Shown: positions 53,724 to 61,564 of the stretch, piece after piece | Numbering within the stretch: position 1 is the stretch's first letter | Layout: each line of letters opens with the position of its first letter | Source: Bacillota bacterium | GTDB taxonomy: Bacteria > Bacillota > Clostridia > Acetivibrionales > DTU013 | Direction of reading: 5' to 3' | DNA length: 64,000 bases | NCBI GenBank assembly: GCA_023411715.1 | Contig: JAEYOM010000020.1 | Location: 1 to 64,000 of the forward strand | Program-made: the position numbers and the translations under genes | Notes under the pieces: model-generated | Told to the model about the DNA's origin: nothing | Database searches by the model: none | Seen by the model: only the letters and a program-made list of their open reading frames with translations

Positions 53724-55166
53724 TTATAATTTCCTCACCGATCCATGACCGCCGAAGATCCTGAAACCGTTCTTCCCCACGCTGTCGATCAGCTTGAAAA
53801 CTTCGCTGCGCATGTTCGCCGCGCAGCTCGAATTGGTATTGACGCTCGTCATGAGATAAGGCGCAAGTGAATTGAATTCGGCTCTTTCCTCCGACAGGCC
53901 GTCTATATTGACATATATGTCCCCGGTGAAGATCATCCGATATTTTCTGCACAGGAAGACCATCTCACCGAAAAGATGACCGCCGCTTCCCTCGTATACT
54001 TCCAGCTCGATACCTCCGAAATTGACTGTGTCAATATGCAGAAGTTCTTCATGCTCCTTCGGCACTTCATGGCCTATGATACGGAACCTTTCGGGTATAG
54101 GCGGCGTATAGTCCGTTATTATCCTGCTCAGTTTGCTGTAACCTATGAAGAAATTGTTCAGTTCCCTGTAATCAGGCTCGCCGTTGAATTGCCTGATCAG
54201 GCTGTCCGCACTTTTTTGATTCAGAAAGATACCCGCGTCCCTGAGAACGGACAGCAGACCACAGTGATCCACGTCGGCATGGGTCACAAGTATGCTTTTC
54301 CTGCGTTTGTCAAAGTCAGGGAACAAATTGTGGAATATCCCGAGCATTTCGTCGGCATAAACCGCGAAGCCCGTGTCGATAAACAAAAGCTCGTCCGTTT
54401 GTTCAAATATATACGTATTGCTGCCACAGGGCGGTTCGATCATATGGAGCCTGATATCCGGACTTATCTCGCAGCTGTTGATATCCGCGTTAAAGCTTTC
54501 TCCTTTATGCGAGGAAACGAATTCCGCAAAGCGCCTTATGTAATTGAATACCTTTTCGGGGTTTTCGCCTTTGTCCTGCAGCATCTGCAGGCTCCTATTG
54601 GCCTCGGATATGAACTCCATCGTCTTTTCCATGCTGAGTCCGAGCAGCTTTTGTATGTCGTTGCCAAGCCGAATATAGAAAATCGTGTTGTCCAGTGTAT
54701 TTTCAAGATTGTTGTAATTGATTACATCAACCTGATACAACTCGCTTATATCATCCAATATCAGCTTTATCATATCGGGGTTCCCCATCAGCAGCCCCAT
54801 TTTGAAGTTCTGGTACGTCGTGCCGTTCGCATAGGAATTCATGTACGATATATTGATATCGTATCGCTCGAGTATCTTCAGCACCGGATAGACGCCGCCC
54901 GGCTCATCCTTGATCTTGATTTCTATAACGATGACTCTGGAGTCCTCGAGTGAATCGTTCAGGTACCCTATGCTCGCCAATTCCCCTGCGATCCTGTCGA
55001 GGTCTTCCTGTTCCGCTTCGACATCGATGAACAGTGTTCTGACGTCGATAGCCTTATTATAGCTGACACGGACTATATTGCCGTGATTTCTCATTATGAT
55101 TTTGGATGCAAGCATGAATGACCCCGGTTTGTCCGGCATCCTGGTCACATATATCTGTTTTTTCAT
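53724..55166 (-). CDS. two ACT domains fused to a metallo-beta-lactamase fold hydrolase
   Basis: The 480-residue protein starts with two ACT-like small-molecule sensing domains (about 1-75, MPDKPGSFMLASKIIMRNHG; and 80-150, IKIKDEPGGVYPVLKILERY). A helical linker of about 90 residues follows, then an MBL domain (about 235-480) with the metal motif VTHADVDHCG, GSGGHLFGEMVFLC, FTGDIYVN and the C-terminal FGGHGSV. The ACT domains probably bind an amino acid and regulate hydrolysis. The substrate is unknown. Confidence 0.8.
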   Translation of the reverse strand: MKKQIYVTRMPDKPGSFMLASKIIMRNHGNIVRVSYNKAIDVRTLFIDVEAEQEDLDRIAGELASIGYLNDSLEDSRVIVIEIKIKDEPGGVYPVLKILERYDINISYMNSYANGTTYQNFKMGLLMGNPDMIKLILDDISELYQVDVINYNNLENTLDNTIFYIRLGNDIQKLLGLSMEKTMEFISEANRSLQMLQDKGENPEKVFNYIRRFAEFVSSHKGESFNADINSCEISPDIRLHMIEPPCGSNTYIFEQTDELLFIDTGFAVYADEMLGIFHNLFPDFDKRRKSILVTHADVDHCGLLSVLRDAGIFLNQKSADSLIRQFNGEPDYRELNNFFIGYSKLSRIITDYTPPIPERFRIIGHEVPKEHEELLHIDTVNFGGIELEVYEGSGGHLFGEMVFLCRKYRMIFTGDIYVNIDGLSEERAEFNSLAPYLMTSVNTNSSCAANMRSEVFKLIDSVGKNGFRIFGGHGSVRKL

Positions 55167-55677
55167 TTCTCTCCCCTTTATTATATTATACCTCTTATGC
55201 TGCCGGATAGTTATTGAAAAGGTGAAACCCGAGTAAGGGAAAAAAACATAACTTATTCAGAAATTGACCAGGATTTGAATAATGATGGGGTAAAAGTAAA
55301 AATAAGTAAAAAAAGGAGATAGCTACTACTTTAATTTTAATCTAAATTAATGAGAACATAAAAGGGGCTGTCTCATAATAAACTTTGAGATAGCTCTTTT
55401 GACGAAAAAACACAAAATGCGCTGCAAACATTTAAATTCTCAACTATTTTTGCTGATATGAACATGTTGAGTAGACATCGTCTTTTATCATAGAATACAT
55501 TTTTACATGAGTACTGACGTAATATACCCTCAAAATGCATACCTGATTTCTCCATAACTCTTGCGGATTATGTCATTTAGCTTTCAGTATTATACTTGTT
55601 GTTCACAAAAATAATAGATTTACATAATGTATAACATAGTTCTTTACTGTAAATAAATTTAGGAGGTAGATATAAAT
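55167..55677. other. AT-rich intergenic region with IS-like end sequence
   Basis: This stretch has no supported gene. At about 55364-55400, GGGGCTGTCTCATAATAAAC and a nearby TTTGAGATAGCTC make a partial hairpin. GGGGCTGTCTCA resembles the terminal repeats of common Firmicutes insertion sequences, so this may be a remnant. A 41-bp repeat copy follows at 55420-55460. AGGAGG near the end serves the small peptide gene. Confidence 0.4.
55420..55460 (+). repeat. 41-bp direct repeat, copy 1
   Basis: The segment beginning CGCTGCAAACATTTAAATTC and ending GCTGATATG recurs at 57327-57367 with four differences. Both copies lie in non-coding DNA flanking the peptide gene and the LysM/DUF1259 gene. Confidence 0.8.
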
Positions 55678-55767
55678 ATGTATGGCAATGATGATAGGCA
55701 ATTTGGAGGTTTTCCCGGTGGAGTCGGAGGACCCGGAGGATTCGGAGGATTGGGCGGTGTGTTCTAA
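55678..55767 (+). CDS. 29-residue Gly-rich peptide
   Basis: A textbook ribosome site (AGGAGGT, 9 bases before ATG) opens a 29-codon frame, MYGNDDRQFGGFPGG and so on to GGLGGVF. Glycine makes up almost half the peptide, with Phe, Pro, Val and Leu between Gly pairs. A hairpin terminator follows (55823-55847). Size and composition recall small spore-associated or cell-surface Gly-rich peptides, but the usual YjcZ-type hydrophobic segment is missing. Function is unknown. Confidence 0.65.
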   Translation: MYGNDDRQFGGFPGGVGGPGGFGGLGGVF

Positions 55768-55822
55768 AACCGAATTCCATTTTTACCGGTATGCAGTCAA
55801 AAGTCTGATGCAAGCGATAAGG

Positions 55823-55847
55823 ACGGCTCGAATTTCGGGCCGTTTCT
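55823..55847 (+). terminator. hairpin after the Gly-rich peptide gene
   Basis: ACGGCTCGA (55823-55831) pairs with TCGGGCCGT (55835-55843) around ATT, followed by a short T-rich tract. Confidence 0.6.
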
Positions 55848-55892
55848 CATAAGCCTTATTCTACATTACCTGACAAGCATGAAGCATTGATA

Positions 55893-56936
55893 TTACTCCA
55901 TGATTGTATTTGTCTGTCCAAGTGCCTGTTTAAGGCCATAAGCTAATCTTTCAGGATTATCTACAGCCCAAAAATGGAGGAAAAGCAATCTGGGTGACTC
56001 ATAAAGCATATGGTTGTGAATGGCAGTAATAGTAATACCATATTGTTTTAGCGTTCGAACAACCGGATTCACCTCATTGGCAATCAGGACAAAGTCCCCT
56101 GTAGTAGCAGCTATTTGACCTTCAGCCTGAAGATTGATTGCTTGAGAAATTCCCATACTCGGTGGTATTTCTACTCCAAACTCTTTTATTGCGTCGGCTC
56201 TGGGATATGAAAACTGGATTACTTTGCCGATACGGGTGCCTTTCTTTCCCATAATTCCTTCAACTGTGCTCCAAAACTCCTGCGGTAAGGTCTGGCTTGC
56301 TGGATGATCTGTAAGTGGAGTTTGGGTTACGGAAATAACATTTTTTACGCCCTGCGCTATCTTTATTGCATCTCCTATACCAAAGATGTGTAAATACATA
56401 ATCCGGGGCAATTCATTAAGCAGGTGATTGTGTAGAGCTGTTATTTCAAAACCATTTGCAATCAGCTGTAAAATAACCGGATCAATTTCACTCTCCAGAA
56501 GGACAAGATCACCCATCACCATGCTTTGATTGCCTACCTGATGAAAAGCCATCCAGGAGGTAAGAGCAAGCTCTGGCTCAATTGAAATAGGTCCAATACT
56601 TACTTTTAAGTCATAACGAGGAAATGTGAACTTTAAAACTCCATCCTGCATAGTACCTTTTTTGCCAATTATCTTCTCAATTGATTCCCGATTTATGGGA
56701 TTTTGAACTTGAGCAGGATAGTCAGGTACTGAAGCATGGTTTACTCCTGCTAATGGATAAAGCGGATCAATCGGTTGAAAACTCTTCTCTATAGGGCCAT
56801 TAAGCTTTTGTCCAGTATAAATGAAATATGGACAAAAGATATTATTTGCTTGTGCTAATCTCTGTACAGTTATACCAAACCGTTGAGCAATATTCTGTAA
56901 TGAGTCACCAGACTGTACTGTATATAAGATTGACAT
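55893..56936 (-). CDS. LysM domain plus two DUF1259 domains
   Basis: ATG 56936 (MSILYTVQSGDSL) is chosen because AGGAGG lies seven bases upstream. The 347-residue protein has an N-terminal LysM motif (YTVQSGDSLQNIAQRFGITV, about 5-48) for binding peptidoglycan or a spore layer. Two tandem DUF1259 repeats (about 85-205 and 220-340) follow, each with an internal EIDPVILQLIANGFEITALH-type or EVNPVVRTLKQYGITITAIH-type core and a following HNH(L/M)L...PR. DUF1259 is of unknown function. No signal peptide is visible, so a spore-coat location is possible but not shown. Confidence 0.82.
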   Translation of the reverse strand: MSILYTVQSGDSLQNIAQRFGITVQRLAQANNIFCPYFIYTGQKLNGPIEKSFQPIDPLYPLAGVNHASVPDYPAQVQNPINRESIEKIIGKKGTMQDGVLKFTFPRYDLKVSIGPISIEPELALTSWMAFHQVGNQSMVMGDLVLLESEIDPVILQLIANGFEITALHNHLLNELPRIMYLHIFGIGDAIKIAQGVKNVISVTQTPLTDHPASQTLPQEFWSTVEGIMGKKGTRIGKVIQFSYPRADAIKEFGVEIPPSMGISQAINLQAEGQIAATTGDFVLIANEVNPVVRTLKQYGITITAIHNHMLYESPRLLFLHFWAVDNPERLAYGLKQALGQTNTIME

Positions 56937-57396
56937 TCTTTTACCTCCTGGAAACACAAATAACGACTAACCACTTTATTTATTTTATGTCAATTTGATA
57001 AATTAGTTACCAGTAAGGAAGCACGTTTAGATAAAGTTATTGATCCGCATCTCCGCTATTCCGGGTCGTTACTTTACCTGATATCATAATTGTGAAGATC
57101 GGTTGACACCTTGATTTTATGGTATATATTGCTTCTCGATATTTGTAACCACCCCGTTGTTAATGACAATCCAATATAGAGAGACGTCTTGAAGCTTATT
57201 AAGACTGGTTAAACTCATTCATACTTACTGCTTTGGGTTGGCAATCATCCCAATATATTCTATTTGTATAATCGTATTGGATTCTTATACTGCATAATAC
57301 CCTCCCTGATTACTATTCAATTATATCGCTGCAAACGTTTGAATTCTCGACTATTATTGCTGATATGTTCATAATGTATATTAGTAAAAAGCTGAT
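56937..57396. other. intergenic region without supported gene
   Basis: Nothing codes convincingly here. A TTGACA near 57110 with a TATATT downstream is a possible plus-strand promoter with no clear target. The second copy of the 41-bp repeat lies at 57327-57367. Confidence 0.4.
57327..57367 (+). repeat. 41-bp direct repeat, copy 2
   Basis: It reads CGCTGCAAACGTTTGAATTC to GCTGATATG and differs from the copy at 55420-55460 at four positions, three of them transitions. Confidence 0.8.
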
Positions 57397-57717
57397 TTAG
57401 TCGGGAGATACGACCTTTAACCCTACTATTCCAACCACTATAAGCCCAACACAAATTGGCCTTATTATATCAACAGGCTCTTTAAACAATATTATTCCTA
57501 AAATTACAGTACCAACCGTACCAATTCCAGTCCAAATAGCGTATGCTCTGCCTAAGGGAAGACTCTTTAACGCCAACGATAAAAAATAAAAACTTGCTAT
57601 CATTCCCACAATCGTAAATATGCTTGGTATAAGCTTTGTAAATCCCTGCGAGTACTTTAGCCCCACAGCCCACCCCATTTCAAACAGACCTGCCACAATC
57701 AATATTAGCCATTTCAT
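57397..57717 (-). CDS. gdx: guanidinium exporter, SMR family
   Basis: The 106-residue, four-helix protein has the SMR Glu at position 13 in LFEMGWAVGLKYS, and LPLGRAYAIWTGIGTVGTVI. These are features of the Gdx (SugE) branch that exports guanidinium, rather than the EmrE branch. The guanidine-I riboswitch directly upstream strongly supports this. It acts as a proton-coupled dimer in the cytoplasmic membrane. Confidence 0.93.
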   Translation of the reverse strand: MKWLILIVAGLFEMGWAVGLKYSQGFTKLIPSIFTIVGMIASFYFLSLALKSLPLGRAYAIWTGIGTVGTVILGIILFKEPVDIIRPICVGLIVVGIVGLKVVSPD

Positions 57718-57747
57718 AAGTTACACTCTCCTTGAAATAATTAAAAT

Positions 57748-57870
57748 AAAAAAGCCATAGTGATATTTCAAAATATCTCCCAGGCTTTTATCCTTCCGTG
57801 AACACAATAAATTGTGAGTTTTATCTTGGACCAGACCAGTAATTTATTTGTAACTGCGGAACCCTATAAA
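57748..57870 (-). ncRNA. guanidine-I (ykkC) riboswitch
   Basis: On the minus strand the conserved ykkC elements appear in order: TAGGGTTCCG, ACTGGTCTGGTCC, a CACGG-like segment (TTCACGGAAGG) and GATAAAAGCCTGGGAGA. A terminator follows in which AAAAGCC pairs with GGCTTTTTT around GATATTT/AAATATC. Guanidine binding to the aptamer should prevent termination and turn on the exporter. Confidence 0.93.
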
Positions 57871-57904
57871 ACTTTTAACTATTAAAATTTTATTTAGCAC
57901 TCGA

Positions 57905-57933
57905 ATAATAGCAAAAAATATATCGTTAGTCAA
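57905..57933 (-). promoter_or_regulatory. sigma-A promoter of the guanidine riboswitch
   Basis: On the minus strand TTGACT (57928-57933) and TATTAT (57905-57910) are 17 bases apart. The -35 box contains the TGA stop codon of the upstream permease gene. Confidence 0.75.
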
Positions 57934-59495
57934 TAAGCACTTCGGTCATCTTCCTGTTCTGCCGTCCCAGTAGCATCCGCCGTCTCGGACGATCCTGTCT
58001 GCTCTATTTGCTCCGTTCGTACTGTTTGCTCTGTTTGTTCCGCCAGTTTTTCCCCTACTTCCGGTTTATCGGCCAATTCCTTTGAGGCCTCCGTGGAAAA
58101 ACCGGATCTATTACCAGATGTGAGGGTAATTCCGGGCTTGAGGATACTTCCTGCAATCAACGTTCTTCTTGAATATCTGGCCTTAAGCCGCATCACCAGG
58201 TAGATAGCGGTGAACAGCACAACCAGTGAAATTCCTGCAAACAGTCCGGACGCCTGTCCCGGTATGAAAGGCATGCTTAGCATGGCAATAACAAGCATTA
58301 CAAGGACTGCCCACGTCGTATATGGATACCCCGGCATCTGGCACTTTCCGTCGGGCGGGCAGCCAAAGCGCTTTCGGTAGCGAAGCTGCGTAGCCATGAT
58401 GGATGCGTATGTGAAAAGTAGTGCAAAGCCCCCGGAGCTTATAAGAAACAGGTATACCCTCGGCAGCAGCAGCCCGAGGCCAAGCCCAGCCAGCATGGCC
58501 AGACCCGAAAACAATATCCCCCTGTAGGGAACTTCGTTCTTATCCTTGAGCCACACGGGCGCATGGCCTTCATCGGTTAAAGAGCGTATCATCCTGCCGA
58601 GGCCGAACATTGCCGCAAGCATCGTGGATAATATCGCAGTGACCAGTACGGCATTAAGAGCCGTTCCTGCCCAGGTCACACCCTGTCTGGCAAGAGCCGC
58701 CACCATCGGGCTCATATTTTCACCCAGTACCGCCGTGGGAACGAGCGGAAGTATGGCCAGAGCAGTCAGTATATACAGGCTGATGAGGCTCAATACGGTA
58801 CTTCTGATAGCACGCGGGACGATCTTTCTGGGATTTTCCGCTTCCGAGGCGGCAAGGCCGATCACTTCAAAGCCTGAGTATGCAAACATAACTATCAGCA
58901 TGCTACCGGCGATTCCTTTCAAACCGCCCGGCATCACAGGTTCTCCTGCCAGCGCGCCGATGCCCACGGCCCGCGTGCCCGGAAACAGGCCGATGACCAG
59001 AAGCAGCGCAAATATTATGAATGAAACGATCGTAATAAGTTTTATCGCGGCAAGGCCGCTTTCAAGCTTGCTCAGCTGTCTGGCTCCAAGAAGGTTGAGC
59101 AGGGTGACTCCAATGATAATAAGGCTGCCGAGCAGCGGCAGCGACAGGTTCGGGATCCATTTGCGCACCAATATCGATATGGCGGTAGCTTCGCTCGACA
59201 TGGCAAGTATCATTCCCGACCAATAGACCCATCCGACTACGAAACCCGCGCCGGGGCCGAAGGCCTGCGCGGCGAAAGCCCGGAACGAACCTGCCCCCGG
59301 ATTCGCCACTGTCATTTCCGATAATGCGTAAAGTATGAAATATACAAGTATGCCTGCCAGCGCATAGTTTATTATGACGGAAGGACCCGCGGCGTGTATC
59401 GCCACCGAGGTGCCGAGGAAAAACGAGCCTCCTATGACCGTCCCCAGTGACATCATTGTAAGCTGCCACGCCGACAAACCTTTTCGTTTCTCCAT
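57930..59495 (-). CDS. APC-family amino acid permease
   Basis: The 521-residue protein has about 12 transmembrane helices and the APC signature MSLGTVIGGSFFLGTSVAIH at the first helix, with GSFRAFAAQAFGPGAGFVVG and MFAYSGFEVIGLAASEAENP. The last 75 residues are hydrophilic, with a TEQ-rich tail (EKLAEQTEQTVRTEQIEQTG) not typical of the family. It probably imports an amino acid or peptide precursor by proton symport. The substrate is unknown. Confidence 0.88.
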   Translation of the reverse strand: MEKRKGLSAWQLTMMSLGTVIGGSFFLGTSVAIHAAGPSVIINYALAGILVYFILYALSEMTVANPGAGSFRAFAAQAFGPGAGFVVGWVYWSGMILAMSSEATAISILVRKWIPNLSLPLLGSLIIIGVTLLNLLGARQLSKLESGLAAIKLITIVSFIIFALLLVIGLFPGTRAVGIGALAGEPVMPGGLKGIAGSMLIVMFAYSGFEVIGLAASEAENPRKIVPRAIRSTVLSLISLYILTALAILPLVPTAVLGENMSPMVAALARQGVTWAGTALNAVLVTAILSTMLAAMFGLGRMIRSLTDEGHAPVWLKDKNEVPYRGILFSGLAMLAGLGLGLLLPRVYLFLISSGGFALLFTYASIMATQLRYRKRFGCPPDGKCQMPGYPYTTWAVLVMLVIAMLSMPFIPGQASGLFAGISLVVLFTAIYLVMRLKARYSRRTLIAGSILKPGITLTSGNRSGFSTEASKELADKPEVGEKLAEQTEQTVRTEQIEQTGSSETADATGTAEQEDDRSAY

Positions 59496-59540
59496 ATCAG
59501 GATATCTCCATAATGATTTTACGGATTATTATCCCTCAAT

Positions 59541-59581
59541 GAAAAAAATAAATTCCACCTGAACGTCTCGTCCGGGTGGAA
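59541..59581 (-). terminator. terminator after rpiA, before the permease
   Basis: On the minus strand TTCCACC pairs with GGTGGAA across a partly paired loop, followed by TTTATTTTTTT. The rest of the 59496-59728 gap holds the 14-bp tandem repeat. Confidence 0.8.
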
Positions 59582-59674
59582 CCATGGTCGTAATTACTAT
59601 TTATATTTTTGTCCGGCGCTTCCGGCTAACTGCCTGCATATAACTTTGGCCTTATCCCTTACAGACTGACTCCC

Positions 59675-59737
59675 ACACGCCTTCACTTACGCGCCTTAAC
59701 TTACGCGCCTGTACTTACACGCCTTCACTTACGCGCC
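59675..59737. repeat. 14-bp tandem repeat, about 4.5 copies, over the rpiA stop codon
   Basis: Units of the form AC(G/A)CGCCTTCACTT run at exact 14-base spacing from 59675 to 59737. Two units differ at internal bases. The array includes the rpiA stop codon (TAA in the minus strand, 59729-59731) and extends the 3' untranslated region. Confidence 0.9.
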
Positions 59738-60433
59738 GACCCTTATAAGTTCGACGGGGAATCCTATAAACAAGCCCGTTTCCAGTACCCCCGGTATGCT
59801 CTTCAGATCCTTTTCCGCTGTCGTTCCAATTTCATTGAACATTACATCCAGTATGAAGCAGCCGTTTTCAGTGATGACAGGGCCGTCCTTCCCCTTTGCA
59901 GGGCGCAGTTTGACACTTGAAACATCAAACTTCACAAGCTGCGATTTTACGTACATCAAAGCGTCCTGCCAGACTTCAACCGGCACGGGGAAATTGCTTC
60001 CGAGCCTCTCGACTATTTTTGACTCATCCACCATTATATAATTCTTCGGCGCGCTGCTCATCACAAGCTTTTCGTTAAACATCGCCCCACCGCGGCCTTT
60101 TATGAGCCTTAGCTTCGAGTCGACCTCGTCGGCTCCGTCAAAAGTCCAATCGGGTTTTTCATCATTCAGTGATGCGACTGGGATACCCAGTTCATTACAT
60201 ATGAAACGAATCTCTCGTGAAGTCGGTATCGCACGGATAGAGAGATGCTCGTTCTTCACCCTTGCGGCGATCTCCTTCACAGCCAGGAAAGAAGTAGAAC
60301 CCGATCCAAAACCTATTACGTCGCCATTTTTGACTTTTGCCGCAAGCGTCTTCGCTACTTCGAGCTTCTGATCATAATTTGCGATCTCGCCGGACCAGTT
60401 GAGAAAACCATATAATTTACTGTCCCAATTCAT
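59729..60433 (-). CDS. rpiA: ribose-5-phosphate isomerase A
   Basis: The 234-residue protein has the RpiA motifs IGFGSGSTSFLAVKEIA, DGADEVDSKLRLIKGRGGAM followed by FNEKL, and MFNEIGTTAEKDLKSIPGV. It interconverts ribose-5-phosphate and ribulose-5-phosphate in the pentose phosphate pathway. The N-terminal 20 residues (MNWDSKLYGFLNWSGEIANY) are longer than in the shortest RpiA proteins. The stop codon is within a 14-bp tandem repeat. Confidence 0.93.
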   Translation of the reverse strand: MNWDSKLYGFLNWSGEIANYDQKLEVAKTLAAKVKNGDVIGFGSGSTSFLAVKEIAARVKNEHLSIRAIPTSREIRFICNELGIPVASLNDEKPDWTFDGADEVDSKLRLIKGRGGAMFNEKLVMSSAPKNYIMVDESKIVERLGSNFPVPVEVWQDALMYVKSQLVKFDVSSVKLRPAKGKDGPVITENGCFILDVMFNEIGTTAEKDLKSIPGVLETGLFIGFPVELIRVGA

Positions 60434-60620
60434 ACTTATTGTCTCCGATTTCTGATTTGTTAAAGTAAGTTTATTAGTTTACACTTTTCTTAATAATTAT
60501 GATTCATTGAGACATGCCCGTCAACCTTTTTTTGGCCAGGTACGGCTTTTTCTGACGGCGTTTTCTGACGGTTCTTTCTAACCGCGTTTTTCGAGACGAC
60601 CCTCCAGCTAATTACAATAA

Positions 60621-61334
60621 TCAGCGGCCGAAGATCGCCACAGTCTGGCTGCCTAGTGTAAAGCCTCCGTTCTTCCACTCAAGGATGTTCTGGAAATATC
60701 CGAGCCCGTCGGCATGATACCTTCCCGAGATTTGCTGGAAGGCCAGCAGTTCATAAATCCTATCGCCGTCAAAGTCCACAGGGTACAGGACGCTGAGCGG
60801 GTCCACCCAGCCGCTTATCGGAGCCTTCAGTTTGCCGCTGCTGTCGTATATCTCATTGAGGTAGTCCCGACCCTTGTATGTCAGATCGATGACGTATCTC
60901 ATATTGTTTTTCCTGCTCAAGGCCTCCACCCGGTAATTATCCATGTAGGTGACGTCATATTTGTACTGATCGTTATATACGTCCGAGTCAAAAATAAGTT
61001 TAGGTATATTGCCTGCAAAGGAATAAACGTAATCGAATGTAAAAGCGCCGCTGCCGCCTGAATTTATACTCACAAGTATATCGGCAATGCGGTCTCCGGT
61101 AAAATCGGCCAGAAACAGTGCCGGGGCGTAACCGGCATTATTGCGCAGCGGAATTGCAGTCGTCCTGCCTGTCGAGCCGTCCTGGATCACAAGCGTGATA
61201 TTCTGGATAAACGGTGAATCCGGTGTTTCCGTGCCGGTCAGAAATACGTTGTCGGGGATCCCGTCACCGTTGACGTCCCCCTGAGCAGAAGCCGCAATAA
61301 AAGGAGATGCTCTGTTCGTTGAATAAAGATACAT
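60621..61334 (-). CDS. FG-GAP/VCBS-like repeat protein
   Basis: The 237-residue protein starts MYLYSTNRASPFIAASAQGD. It has three Asp/Gly calcium-type repeats: GDVNGDGIPDNVFLTG, ADFTGDRIADILVSINSGGSG and VDFDGDRIYELLAFQ. No signal peptide is seen. It is recognised as a small Clostridia protein with FG-GAP repeats, possibly a spore or surface component. It has no operon partner; a gap of 187 bases with short repeats such as TTCTGACGG separates it from rpiA. Confidence 0.75.
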   Translation of the reverse strand: MYLYSTNRASPFIAASAQGDVNGDGIPDNVFLTGTETPDSPFIQNITLVIQDGSTGRTTAIPLRNNAGYAPALFLADFTGDRIADILVSINSGGSGAFTFDYVYSFAGNIPKLIFDSDVYNDQYKYDVTYMDNYRVEALSRKNNMRYVIDLTYKGRDYLNEIYDSSGKLKAPISGWVDPLSVLYPVDFDGDRIYELLAFQQISGRYHADGLGYFQNILEWKNGGFTLGSQTVAIFGR

Positions 61335-61417
61335 AATGACACCCTTTCAAATCAATATCATGTAGTATAATATGTGCCGGGACGTCTTGATGCCCATGCG
61401 TAAATACCTTATGAACG

Positions 61418-61493
61418 GCATGATAACGCGTAAACTGCATGATAACCCGTAAACGGCATGATAACGCGTAAACTGCATGATAACCCGTAAACT
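61418..61493. repeat. 19-bp tandem repeat, four copies, upstream of the DEAD-box gene
   Basis: Units of GCATGATAACGCGTAAACT run at exact 19-base spacing. Copies 1 and 3 carry CGCG; copies 2 and 4 carry CCCG, giving a 38-base higher-order period. The array ends 11 bases before the -35 box of the helicase promoter. Confidence 0.92.
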
Positions 61494-61503
61494 GGTTGAG
61501 CTA

Positions 61504-61531
61504 TGGACAATGCCAGAGTTAATGGTATAAT
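61504..61531 (+). promoter_or_regulatory. sigma-A promoter of the DEAD-box gene
   Basis: TGGACA (61504-61509) and TATAAT (61526-61531) are 16 bases apart, about 35 bases before the helicase ATG and directly after the 19-bp array. Confidence 0.7.
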
Positions 61532-61564
61532 GATAGAAGTTTGAATATAAGAAAGAAGATACTG

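Noticed and set aside
53976..54953. 325-codon plus-strand frame
   Set aside because: It is antisense to the ACT/MBL gene, whose motifs are clear.
55373..55555. 60-codon minus-strand frame near the IS-like end
   Set aside because: There is no ribosome site and no similarity to a transposase that I can recognise; kept only as a possible remnant.
59675..59737. CRISPR-like array
   Set aside because: The 14-bp units are directly adjacent with no spacers; it is a simple tandem repeat.
61418..61493. CRISPR array or iteron-type origin
   Set aside because: The four 19-bp units have no spacers and no replication gene nearby; the array sits in front of a helicase promoter.
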